Source: Paraburkholderia sp. PGU19 (GTDB lineage Bacteria > Pseudomonadota > Gammaproteobacteria > Burkholderiales > Burkholderiaceae). From it: 64,000 bases of DNA. The DNA lies in NCBI RefSeq assembly GCF_013426915.1, contig NZ_AP023181.1:1736001-1800000 (forward strand), read 5' to 3'. The notes under the pieces were generated by a model that did not search any database, was not told the origin of the DNA, and saw nothing but the letters and a program-made list of their open reading frames with translations. The translations under genes and the position numbers were made by a program. Of the stretch, positions 27,349 through 35,372 are shown piece by piece. Numbering within the stretch: position 1 is the first letter of the stretch; every line of letters starts with the position of its first letter.

Positions 27349-28159
27349 TCAACTGCGCGCGGCCGCCGCCTCGAACATTGATTTGAGGATTTCCTTGTGT
27401 TCCTTCGTAAGCTTGCGTGCGCCCTCCGGCAGGTCCAGAACCACACGCAGCTTCAGGTCACCGCATTCGCCAGTCCTCGGGTGCTTCAAGCCTTCCCCGG
27501 CCACAGTGATAAGCCGTCCTGCACGTGTTCCCGCTGGAATCGCCGCCCTGACCGTGCGACCAAAGATTTCGCATTGCGCGGTGCCGCCGAGCAGTGCAGT
27601 TACGAAGTCGACCGTGATGTTGGCTGTGAGCGTGAGGCCTGAGAGCTTATAGAGCTTATGCGGCTTAACGCTAAAGGTGACAAGCAAGTCGCCGCGCGGA
27701 CCGCCATGCGGGCTCGGCTCGCCCGTGCCGCGTACCCGCAGTGTCGCATTCGATGGCGTGCCGGCGCGCACTTTGATGGAGAGCGTCTGCTTCTGCTTCG
27801 TCATGCCTGTGCCGCGACAGAGGTAGCACTTCGGCCGGACCAGTACACCGGCGCCGCCACACTTTCGGCACACAGAGCCCGCTTCAGTGTAGCCTCTGCC
27901 TCCGCACCGGTCGCACCCCGAGTAGCCGTCGAGCCGGCCGTGACCGGCGCATGCGGCGCAGGTCGCGAGGCCGTTAAGCCTCACTTCGATTTCGCCACCC
28001 AATACGAGGGTCTCCAACGGTACGGAAACTTTCGCCTTCAGGTCCTTGCCACGCTCAGGAGCCGCACGATAGGCGTCAAACGGGTCGACATTTGACCGGA
28101 ACGGCTCCTGCGTGCCAAAACCGTTCATATTGGGCGTCTGCCTGAGCCGCGTCGCGTCA
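27349..28159 (-). pseudogene. DnaJ-like gene, 3' part (split by IS element)
   Basis: Encodes the zinc-finger and C-terminal substrate domains of a DnaJ-type co-chaperone. There are four CxxCxGxG-type repeats (CAACAGHG, CDRCGGRG, CRKCGGAG, CYLCRGTG), then the two beta-barrel domains ('RGTGEPSPHGGPRGDLLV', 'AAIPAGTRAGRLITVAGEGL'). The J-domain is missing here; it lies at 31583-31853 beyond the IS21-type element. Deleting the element and one CGTCA copy joins the frames without a shift (RELYD followed by ATRLRQTP). As it stands, ATG 28128 could start a J-less fragment, but Hsp70 stimulation would be lost. Confidence 0.92.
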
Positions 28160-28197
28160 TGTTAGCGCCGGTGTAAAAGCGACGCTAAACGACGGCG
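28160..28197. repeat. IS left terminal inverted repeat
   Basis: Starts TGTTAGCGCCGGTGTAAAAG and ends in CTAAACGACGGCG; pairs with 31545-31582 with six mismatches. Confidence 0.93.
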
Positions 28198-28223
28198 CAA
28201 GGCTGAGCGGTTCACTCAAGTAC

Positions 28224-28246
28224 AAAGGGGCCGCGCGGGCCCCTTT
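28224..28246 (-). terminator. Hairpin at the end of the IS operon
   Basis: A 9-base perfect stem AAAGGGGCC with a 5-base loop, 21 bases past the last IS gene. It lacks a long T-run after the stem on the - strand, so it may be a weak terminator or a block against transcription entering the element. Confidence 0.55.
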
Positions 28247-28266
28247 CGTTGTATGCGCAGCGTTGA

Positions 28267-28482
28267 TCAGAACGGCGGGTCGTGCTCGTTGAACGGCGGC
28301 TCGCGTTGCCGGCGATCTTGGCGCAGGACCTGCTGCATGTCGGACAGATAGCGTGCGCAGATCACTTCACGCAGGTCGTCGAGCAGTTCAAACACGGCGA
28401 GCGCCTGTTCGGGCGTCCAGTCCGCGGGGACGATGAAGCTTAAGCCGCGGGTGCGGCCGGAAGGCAGCGGCGGGGCTTTCAT
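28267..28482 (-). CDS. IS21 accessory protein (71 residues)
   Basis: A 71-residue protein with 'SFIVPADWTPEQALAVFELL', then 'DDLREVI', and a charged tail. It starts at an ATG that overlaps the IstB stop (ATGA), so it is translated together with IstB. I recall similar short genes downstream of istB in Burkholderiales IS21 elements; their role is unknown. It is not part of the minimal IS21 transposition machinery. Confidence 0.75.
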   Translation of the reverse strand: MKAPPLPSGRTRGLSFIVPADWTPEQALAVFELLDDLREVICARYLSDMQQVLRQDRRQREPPFNEHDPPF

Positions 28483-29252
28483 GAGGACTCGCCTCCTTTG
28501 GCGGATTTACCGGGACTGCGCTGGCGGGCGCGTTTGTCGGCCCGTTCACGCGCTTCCTTCAAGCGATACGATTCGCCTTCGATCGGGATGACCTCGGCGT
28601 GATGCACGAGGCGATCGACGAGCGACACGACACAGGCGGCGTTCGGGAACACCTCGTGCCATTCGGCAAACGGTCGATTCGATGTAACGATGGTGCTGTT
28701 GTTCTGGTATCTCCGGCTGATCAGCTCGAACAGCAGATCGGCGTGGCGATTCGAGTACGAGAGGTAGCCGACCTCGTCGATTACAAGGACGTCGGGCGCA
28801 GCATAGCGATGCAGGCGCCGGCGCAGCGTTGAATCGCTATCGAGCGCAGCGAGTTCGCCCAGCATATTGCCGGCGGTGGTGAACAGCACCGTGTGTCCAT
28901 GCACGAGTGCCTGATGCGCGACGTTCTTCGCCAGTGTCGACTTGCCCACGCCGTTTGGGCCGATGAGCACGACGTTCGCGGCGTCCTTCAGGAACCCGAG
29001 TGTCATCAGATCTTCGATGGCGCCGCGATCACACCGCGACGGCCAACTCCAGTCGAAGTCGCACAACGCCTTGAAGCCACCCAGATGCGCATCCTTGATG
29101 CGCCGCTCGAGTGATCGGCGCGCCCGTTCGTCTTCCTCCCACTGCACCAGCGGCGCGACCCACGGTTCATGCGCAACCTCGGGCCAGTGGGCAAGCAGCC
29201 CGTGCAAACGTAATTCCTGCGCACGCATACGTAATGATTCAAGCGAGCTCAT
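28479..29252 (-). CDS. istB: IS21 family helper ATPase IstB
   Basis: A 257-residue AAA+ ATPase that acts with IstA in target choice and strand transfer. Walker A is '[14 protein letters not shown]', Walker B '[11 protein letters not shown]', and '[13 protein letters not shown]' is the sensor region, all typical for IstB/DnaC-like proteins. ATG 29252 has GGAGGTCCCG upstream and overlaps the end of istA by 14 bases. The C-terminus is a basic tail. The gene is intact. Confidence 0.95.
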   Translation of the reverse strand: MSSLESLRMRAQELRLHGLLAHWPEVAHEPWVAPLVQWEEDERARRSLERRIKDAHLGGFKALCDFDWSWPSRCDRGAIEDLMTLGFLKDAANVVLIGPNGVGKSTLAKNVAHQALVHGHTVLFTTAGNMLGELAALDSDSTLRRRLHRYAAPDVLVIDEVGYLSYSNRHADLLFELISRRYQNNSTIVTSNRPFAEWHEVFPNAACVVSLVDRLVHHAEVIPIEGESYRLKEARERADKRARQRSPGKSAKGGESS

Positions 29253-30738
29253 CGGGACCTCCAGCAAGTTGATCGTAGGTATCGAGCCGGTGGGGTTGAA
29301 CCGGCGCGTCCTTCTGGCGCACGTGCGGCGGTAGGCACACGGCCAGCGGCGGGGGTAATTGACGCGCTTCGCGACGGCGCTCCAGCGCCAGGCGCACGGC
29401 ATTCGGGTGGGGCACACCGCTTTCGAGCGCATCGCCGATCGCGGCCTGCAATTGCGCGGCGCCGTAGCGATCGAGCATGCGCAGCAGCGCTGCCGTGATG
29501 GTGCCCAGGTTCGCACCGCGTTCGGCCGCGCCGCGCAGCAGATCCTGACTGGCGGGGGCGGCCCTGGCCAGGCGATCCATGCCACGATGATGGCGAGCCT
29601 CGCGTTTGACGCCGACGAGTGTCTTGATGTGAACCGGCTCTTCGATTTGCGCGCCGCGGTCGTAGCTGCGATCGTGACGCGCAATGACATCGGCACCGTC
29701 CAGCACGCGTACCTGCTCGAGATCGGCGCGTACCGTGAGCGTGCGCCGCACGTGCGTGTGCGGGATCGAGTAGTCGTTTAGATCGAAGCGTACATAGGGC
29801 GTCTTCCCGACCTTGACGGCGAGCGTTTCCTCAACAGGATACGGGTTCTTCGGTAGCGCAAGCAGCATCGGCTGCTCCTGGGCAAACGCCTGGCGCACAC
29901 TGATCGCTCGATCCTCCGGGCACGGGCGATCGGCTGCCTGCGTGCGGCACCAGTGCTCGGCTTGCGCATTCAGATCGTCCAGATCGGTGAACTGCCTGGC
30001 CGCGAAGAACGCGTCGCGGACATGACGAATTGCACGCTCGACGCGGCCCTTCTCGTTGCCGCGCGCAATCGCCACCGGTCTCGGTTCGAAGCGATAGTGC
30101 GCGGCGAAGGCGAGCAGCGTCGGGTGGAAACGAATGGCGTCCCCCTGGCGTTCGAGCACGGCGCTCTTGAGGTTATCGTAGAGGATGACCCTGCCGAGCC
30201 CGCCCCAGCGGGTGAAGGCGCCGATATGACCGCGCAGGAAGTTCTCCATGCGCGCGTCGAGGAAGAAGCGCAGATACAGGTCGCGCGAGTACGAGAGCAC
30301 CATCACGAAGGCCATCAAGGGCCGGCGCGCGCGGCCAATTTGCAGGTGGCCGAAGTGCCCCCAGTCGCATTGCATCTGTTCGCCGGGCAAGGTGCGCAAC
30401 CGCAGATACGCTTCGGCAGCCGGGCGTGGCCGATGCAGCGAGATCAGATGCCGGAAGTGCGTGGGGCCACCTTGATAGCCGCGCTCGCGCACCATGCCGT
30501 ACAGGCGGCTGGCGGTAAGCGTTGGGTACTTCTCGAGCGTCTGGCGAATGAACGGCAGGTACGGCTCGATCATCGAAGAGCGCGGCGCCGGACCGTGGCG
30601 CGGTAGGCCAGCCTGTGCGAGCACACGTTTGACAGTCCCGCGATGCACGTGCAGTTGCTGCGCGATCGTGCCGCAGCGCCACTTCTCGACGTGGTAGAGC
30701 CGCAGGATATGGGCTTCGAGTTCAGCGTCAATCGTCAC
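29239..30738 (-). CDS. istA: IS21 family transposase IstA
   Basis: A 499-residue DDE transposase. The N-terminal helix-turn-helix is '[20 protein letters not shown]'. The catalytic core shows Asp in '[10 protein letters not shown]', Asp in '[10 protein letters not shown]' and Glu in '[15 protein letters not shown]'. A beta domain follows ([19 protein letters not shown]). GTG 30738 is chosen as start because it overlaps the end of the preceding accessory gene and opens right before the DNA-binding domain. Intact. Confidence 0.95.
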   Translation of the reverse strand: MTIDAELEAHILRLYHVEKWRCGTIAQQLHVHRGTVKRVLAQAGLPRHGPAPRSSMIEPYLPFIRQTLEKYPTLTASRLYGMVRERGYQGGPTHFRHLISLHRPRPAAEAYLRLRTLPGEQMQCDWGHFGHLQIGRARRPLMAFVMVLSYSRDLYLRFFLDARMENFLRGHIGAFTRWGGLGRVILYDNLKSAVLERQGDAIRFHPTLLAFAAHYRFEPRPVAIARGNEKGRVERAIRHVRDAFFAARQFTDLDDLNAQAEHWCRTQAADRPCPEDRAISVRQAFAQEQPMLLALPKNPYPVEETLAVKVGKTPYVRFDLNDYSIPHTHVRRTLTVRADLEQVRVLDGADVIARHDRSYDRGAQIEEPVHIKTLVGVKREARHHRGMDRLARAAPASQDLLRGAAERGANLGTITAALLRMLDRYGAAQLQAAIGDALESGVPHPNAVRLALERRREARQLPPPLAVCLPPHVRQKDAPVQPHRLDTYDQLAGGPDELA

Positions 30739-31195
30739 CGTCAGAGCCTCCTCGGAATCGGTAGATGCAATGAGGAGCTCGACGGCGCAACGGGCCAAGG
30801 CGCACGAACGGCGAACAGGCACAGCCGCATAGGTGGCAATGCTTCGTCGCCGGTACCGAGGTTGTGACGCGACGATGAGTGCCAGCGGCGTGCATCGAGT
30901 CCGCTGGCAGTAGAGCACTGGGCGCCGTCGCAGGTGAACCGTGATGCGTCACTTTATTGCGTTGCGCCCGATAGCGACGGGCGCGCTGCGCATGGGCAAG
31001 ACGCCCGCGGCGAGAGCGCTGGTAACGTTGAGCCGCTTCGCGCAAGCTGGCGCGCCGGGCTGCTTGCGCACAGCCGCCGGCGCAATAGATCTGGCCTCGA
31101 TCACATCGGCGGCAAATGAACACCTGCGTGCGGCAGCGGGCGCACAGGAAGAAACGGCCCGTGGGCAGCATGCCACCGGCATTGCCTTCGGTCAT
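30728..31195 (-). CDS. IS21 accessory cysteine-rich protein
   Basis: A 155-residue protein with an N-terminal cysteine cluster, CARC, CRRC, then 'YCAGGCA', that looks like a small zinc-binding domain. A very basic Arg-rich stretch ([19 protein letters not shown]) follows. The second half is less ordered. ATG 31195 has GGGGATCGCCG upstream. Its end overlaps the istA GTG by 11 bases. A zinc ribbon plus basic helix suggests DNA binding. Such a gene before istA is known to me from other Burkholderiales elements; its function is not established. Confidence 0.75.
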   Translation of the reverse strand: MTEGNAGGMLPTGRFFLCARCRTQVFICRRCDRGQIYCAGGCAQAARRASLREAAQRYQRSRRGRLAHAQRARRYRAQRNKVTHHGSPATAPSALLPADSMHAAGTHRRVTTSVPATKHCHLCGCACSPFVRLGPLRRRAPHCIYRFRGGSDGDD

Positions 31196-31544
31196 CGGCG
31201 ATCCCCGTAGAACGCCGAAGACAATGCGATAGACAGGGGCGCACGAGCCGTGGAATACTGCGGCTGCACGCGCTCCTCTGTTAAGCCCCGTGGCTTTGCA
31301 TTGCGACTTGTGTGGCGCGACTCCGGGGTGAACTTGGCGGTTTACCGGTGTCGCGCCAGTGGTTTCTTCGGCGCTGCGCCTTTCTACCGCAACCGCTCCC
31401 CGCCGTCATCCTCAACGCGCTTTGCGCGTCTGCACTCGCCCTACGGGCTCCTTACGACGCACAAAGCGTCATCGATACCCTGCTGTACGTGTTCCCCACA
31501 CACTGCTCAACGAGAATAGGTCGTCTAACGGCTCAATTCCGAAA

Positions 31545-31582
31545 CGCCGTCGTTTAGTGTCGGATTTAGACCGGCGTTCACA
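31545..31582. repeat. IS right terminal inverted repeat
   Basis: Starts CGCCGTCGTTTAG and ends GCGTTCACA. It is the complement of the left end with six mismatches. CGTCA follows at 31583-31587 and precedes the left end at 28155-28159. The about 350 bases between the first IS gene and this end hold no gene. Confidence 0.93.
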
Positions 31583-31853
31583 CGTCATAAAGTTCGCGCT
31601 GTTTCGGGTCGCCGAGCACCTGATAGGCTTCCCCGAGCCGCTTGAACGCGCGCTCTGCTGCCGCGACGTTATCGCGGTTCCTGTCCGGATGCCATTTCAT
31701 CGCCAACCGGCGATAGGCCTGCCTGATTTCCTGCGCGGACGCGCTTTCTCTGACACCGAGGGTAGCGTAGTGGTCTTGATAGCCCGACACGTCAAAATGG
31801 GGACGAAATGATTTGATTGAGCCTCGTGCTTGCAGCAGGGGCACCACAATCAT
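31583..31853 (-). pseudogene. DnaJ-like gene, 5' part (J-domain)
   Basis: Encodes a J-domain: '[20 protein letters not shown]', '[15 protein letters not shown]' with the HPD motif intact, and '[15 protein letters not shown]'. The frame then stops inside the IS end. Joined to 27349-28159 it restores a full type A DnaJ-like protein (J, zinc finger, C-terminal domain). Start uncertain: ATG 31853 gives a 24-residue leader before the J-domain, and upstream ATGs up to 31940 are also open. A free J-domain of about 90 residues could still be made. Confidence 0.9.
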
Positions 31854-32076
31854 AGCAGCGTGAAACGGAGCTGCCGGGAACGGATGCGTACCGGCGCTTG
31901 TGCGCATGGCAGGACCTGACGGCACAGGGTTCCATGGCAACGACTACGCAAATGCTGTCGCCCTAGAAGGGGTAGCCGGGTTTTTCATGCGTCCGACTGC
32001 CGAGTTTGCCGGCGCGCGGCCGAAGCGGCACGCCTATACTTGAGTCACAATAATTGCAGGAAACAAGGAGAATCTC

Positions 32077-32343
32077 ATGTTTCCAACCATGAAACGTCAC
32101 GCTCCGACACGGGAGGACAAGTTCCGCGTCATCGAAGAGCACTTCATGTTTCCAAAGTGCCGATTCGCGTCCGACGACCCCAAAGCCGTCGCGACATGGT
32201 TGCGCGAGAACGGCGGCTACGGTCAGCCAATCAAGCACGATGCCGGACTGCATGTAGCGACAGCGGACAACCGGTACATCCGCAGTGGACCGACGCTCGA
32301 CCGCTGGATTGACGACGCGCTCGCCGCTCCCGCGAACCAGTAA
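32077..32343 (+). CDS. Small unknown protein
   Basis: An 88-residue protein, 'FRVIEEHFMFPKCRFASDDP' followed by 'VATWLRENGGYGQPI' and 'TLDRWIDDALAAP'. CAAGGAG stands 6 bases before ATG 32077 and a strong terminator follows, so it is a single-gene unit and probably well expressed. No family recognised; a small alpha/beta domain is likely. Confidence 0.75.
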   Translation: MFPTMKRHAPTREDKFRVIEEHFMFPKCRFASDDPKAVATWLRENGGYGQPIKHDAGLHVATADNRYIRSGPTLDRWIDDALAAPANQ

Positions 32344-32359
32344 CAGACGCCTCTCCTCA

Positions 32360-32387
32360 AACCCGACTCCAGCGAGTCGGGTTTTTT
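32360..32387 (+). terminator. Rho-independent terminator
   Basis: Stem AACCCGACTC with its complement GAGTCGGGTT and loop CAGC, followed by a T-run. It lies 17 bases after the stop of the 88-residue gene. Confidence 0.92.
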
Positions 32388-32422
32388 CGTTGTAGCCTTT
32401 CGGCTGGGATTTTTCTTGCACA

Positions 32423-32680
32423 CTACTTGCGCGCGAACGTCTCCGCGGACCACGGAGCCGGCTGCGCCCCCGTCGTTTGCTCGTTGAACTGTGGAAAGGT
32501 TTCGAACCATTGGAACGTTGCAGCGCTGTGATTGAGCAGCAGGGTTCCGCGCATAACATCGGGGTCGAGGGTGTCTCTGTGGAGCAGATTGGGGAACCCA
32601 CCCACAAAGCGGTCGCCCGGTACGTTTTCCGCGAATCTGTCCGTTCCCGTGACCTTGTTTCTCTGGCAGAAACGCGGCTG
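32423..32680 (-). pseudogene. Possible 3' fragment of an unknown gene
   Basis: A - strand frame reading 'NKVTGTDRFAENVPGDRF', 'VGGFPNLLHRDTLDPDVM' and 'AATFQWFETFPQFNEQ' before a stop. It looks protein-like but has no start or ribosome site at its 5' side, and the DNA upstream changes frame. I do not recognise the family. Confidence 0.4.
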
Positions 32681-32766
32681 TCACGGTCTGCTTGAAAGGC
32701 TGGGCACGGGTGCAGCGGTGAGGCAAGTCGATTCCGCGAAAGCCCCACCGTTTTCGACTCGTTTGT

Positions 32767-33090
32767 TTAGTGGCGGCTGTCGGCGTTGCATCGTGGCAAA
32801 TGACCACAGGTAGCCAATCCCGAGGGGGATAAGCTACCACTTGCGCTGGTGCTATCGGATACGCCGCCATACCCGGATGTGCTGTTTTTCATTTCGCCGT
32901 GCATCGTATCCAGCGGGCTCGAGACAGGGTCCCCGTGGTAGGTCATGCCGGCAGTCGCCGCGCCATGCGCGTTGCCTCCGCCACTCCCACCATTGCCGTT
33001 GCCGCCACCCATTGCAAATACGGCGCCCGACGCGCAGGTTGCAGCGACGATGCCGCAGGTCAGGACGGTTTTCAATGTCAGATTCTTCAT
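32767..33090 (-). CDS. Small exported Gly-rich protein with C-terminal CGHL..RCN signature
   Basis: A 107-residue exported protein. A signal peptide (LTLKTVLTCGIVAATCASG) is followed by a Gly/Asn-rich stretch (GGGNGNGGSGGGN), a His-containing middle and 'SGYGGVSDST'. The C-terminus is CGHLPRCNADSRH. It shares the YGGVS and CGHL..RCN.DS.H blocks with 9588-9836, but the middle differs fully. AGGAGACAAATC precedes ATG 33090. The conserved cysteines and histidines point to metal binding or a disulphide at the cell surface. No known family recognised. Confidence 0.8.
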   Translation of the reverse strand: MKNLTLKTVLTCGIVAATCASGAVFAMGGGNGNGGSGGGNAHGAATAGMTYHGDPVSSPLDTMHGEMKNSTSGYGGVSDSTSASGSLSPSGLATCGHLPRCNADSRH

Positions 33091-33702
33091 GATTTGTCTC
33101 CTGGAAGTTCGACACGCCCAGGTCGCGTCGAGACTCCATGTGCCGATATCGACGGACCGATTGCGTAGCGGCGGTACACAAACGGTAGATTCACCCCGGA
33201 AACGAGACGCTTGCGGTGTGAATACCAGAGGAATACGTGTTAGTCGCGGACCGCTGCCCTAAATGACACGGCCGTTGCTCGATTGGCTCAACGAGATGAG
33301 TGTCTCTAATCGCACAGCCCCATAGCGCTGCGTTTCCTGCATATACGGGCGACTCGGCTGCTGGGATGCAACCGTGGCGTGGCGGCGGGCTGTATTCCAG
33401 GGTTGGGGTGGACTGTGTTCGGCCTGTCAGACGCAAGACGAACTCGTGGGGAGGCAGTTAACGTACTCGAGGCCATCGGTCAGATTGCTCGCGATGAATT
33501 GGTTCTTTCTGGAACAGATGCGGCGTTGCAGCGGCCGAGGCCGCGCGATGGAGCCGGGCGGAAATGACGCACGGTTGACGCCTCTTGAAGTCCGCGTCAT
33601 CTTGCCGGACCTTGAGGAACGTATGCTCGTCGGACTTTTCCAGCATAAGGGCGTTCACCAAGACGCTTTTAATACGAGTTAGATATCCTGAGTAATTGCG
33701 TG
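33091..33702. other. Region without a recognised gene
   Basis: About 610 bases with only short, patternless frames. The first about 100 bases should hold the promoter of the exported protein on the - strand. Confidence 0.5.
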
Positions 33703-34224
33703 TCAGGACGTCGAGCCGGGCTGGTGCCAAGGCCACCCCTTCTTCTCGTCAGGCGCATCCGACTCCACAGACGGCGCGACCACGACCGACACCTCGACCG
33801 GACTCGCTTCCTCAACGGCAGCGTGCGACGGTTCGTCCGAGGCTCCTTTTTTTATCTTGGGAAGTCCGGTCCCAAACCACTTCACCTTCTTCTGCATATG
33901 GGCGACATAGGTTTTCCAGTCGTCAGGGTTACCATCAAAAAGGTCATGCTGAACGGTTGACGCTAGCGTCTTGCGGTTGAGGTCTGTCTCGAGCAGTTCC
34001 TTTGGCCTCAGGAAGAACGCGCTCGCGACGCGTGCGCTAAATTCGGCCACCGTCATCCTTGGGGAAAGCGCCTGGAGGTACCCGACGTCCTGCAACGAAT
34101 CCTGCTCGTTCGCCAATTGAGCCACCGGTGCGTCCGGCCGACCTTTCCTGGCCAGACAACTCACCACTTCGAGAATGTCGCCGACGTGCAGCAGCAATTC
34201 TCGTCTATCGAATCGGTCATCCAT
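33703..34224 (-). CDS. Unknown protein, paralogue of 52251-52772
   Basis: A 173-residue cytoplasmic protein that is close to the product of 52251-52772 along its full length (same MDDRFDRRELLLHVGD start and same 'DEKKGWPW' end). The N-terminal two thirds are helical and include 'STVQHDLFDGNP' and 'MQKKVKWFGTGLP'. The last third is an acidic, Val/Pro-rich tail. GGAGAAACTGCG precedes ATG 34224 and is also conserved in the paralogue. A granule- or membrane-associated role is possible but unproven. No family recognised. Confidence 0.8.
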   Translation of the reverse strand: MDDRFDRRELLLHVGDILEVVSCLARKGRPDAPVAQLANEQDSLQDVGYLQALSPRMTVAEFSARVASAFFLRPKELLETDLNRKTLASTVQHDLFDGNPDDWKTYVAHMQKKVKWFGTGLPKIKKGASDEPSHAAVEEASPVEVSVVVAPSVESDAPDEKKGWPWHQPGSTS

Positions 34225-34579
34225 CGCAGTTTCTCCGTTCGTAGTGCCTGCCCCTGTGAATGATACTGGCCGGTCTCACAGTGCGGTCCTTGAGCGAGTT
34301 ACGCATGCTTTGCTGACGGAAGTGGTCGTCGGCGAAAAAGCGGACGGACTACGAGCATGTTCATCCAGCTCGATTCATCCTACTAACACCGATGCGGCGA
34401 CGCACGCTTCTCTTTTGGAGACATCCTGCCTTGAGCCTATTTTGCTCATCATTTTATGTATGATGAAATGGTCGAGCGTCGACATCCTTTTGATTGCTGG
34501 CTGGCGATGGCGCGGCACTTACCCCTGTCATGCCATTTCGATAGAATTACTAAATAGGCGGTCTTGCTGTGTGAGTACT
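34225..34579. other. Intergenic region between divergent genes
   Basis: Open on the + strand but without protein-like composition until 34580. Likely promoters for both neighbours. Nothing else recognised. Confidence 0.5.
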
Positions 34580-35074
34580 ATGCACTCGGGGACGACGGGT
34601 ACGCTAGTGGGCGGGGTAGGTGACATTCCCGTGCTACTCGATACGGTTCCGATGCCAGCACCGGCATCGACGGAACCGTTTGTCATTGCGGACGAGGGGC
34701 GTACCATACTCGTCTACCGCATTGCGCCGTCCGACCTGAGCCGGTACGGTCCCTTCGTTCAGAACGAGGAACCATTTTGTGTTGTCCGGTTCGACGGTGC
34801 CGTCTTTCAAAGCCTCGGTCCACCTAACGACGAGGAACTAAGTCAGCATGTCTTGCATGCAAAAGGGTTGTGCCCGTATGGTGCATACGAGGTCGTAAAT
34901 TCGACCCTCGTCGCCGAGTGGTGGCCAAACATTGCGCCGGCGATTGCCCTGCGCCATTTCATTTTCACCTTCGAAGACAGTAGCTTCGAATGCGTTGCGA
35001 CCAGTTGCGAGCTTGCCGACGTCTTTGCTGCAGCCGACATTGCGCGGAGGGACGCTTTTTTGCGGTTGCGCTGA
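34580..35074 (+). CDS. Unknown protein, paralogue of 15599-16093
   Basis: A 164-residue protein homologous from residue about 25 on to the product of 15599-16093, with the same 'FQSLGPPND', 'HVLHAKGLCPYGAYEV' and 'FTFEDSSFECVA' blocks. The frame is open far upstream, but similarity and composition begin near ATG 34580. GTG 34571 is an alternative, and neither has a strong ribosome site. No signal peptide visible. Function unknown. Confidence 0.7.
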   Translation: MHSGTTGTLVGGVGDIPVLLDTVPMPAPASTEPFVIADEGRTILVYRIAPSDLSRYGPFVQNEEPFCVVRFDGAVFQSLGPPNDEELSQHVLHAKGLCPYGAYEVVNSTLVAEWWPNIAPAIALRHFIFTFEDSSFECVATSCELADVFAAADIARRDAFLRLR

Positions 35075-35372
35075 AGCCTGTCCGCTCAGGCAGGGCTTAT
35101 AGGTAAATGCGCTGGTTAAACGTTGAACGCCGCAAAGGAAATGTTGCTATGAGACTGTAGTGTTCTCGAGGCCGTCCAGCCCACATGCGTTCTTGATGAA
35201 CTATCGCCATTCGCTTACAGTTGACGAGGCAAGAGAGCTACGCAGTTATCTTCGGCAGCTTTTTTTCTGCCACTCTTGGTCGGTAACTCGGAAGCCTCAC
35301 GCTTCGGGTGACCTCGCATCACGCGAACACGAGTTGTCTTCGGTTCACCCTCTGAGGTCCTAAACTGAAGCC

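Larger units (their letters stand above)
28160..31582 (-). mobile_element. IS21-type insertion sequence, four genes
   Basis: A 3423-base element. Its ends are 38-base inverted repeats (28160-28197 and 31545-31582) that start TGT and match at 32 of 38 positions. It is flanked by the direct repeat CGTCA at 28155-28159 and 31583-31587. Four genes on the - strand overlap head to tail: a small cysteine-rich protein, IstA, IstB and a 71-residue protein. All frames are intact, so it may still move. It inserted into a dnaJ-like gene, and the perfect target repeat suggests a recent event. Confidence 0.95.
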
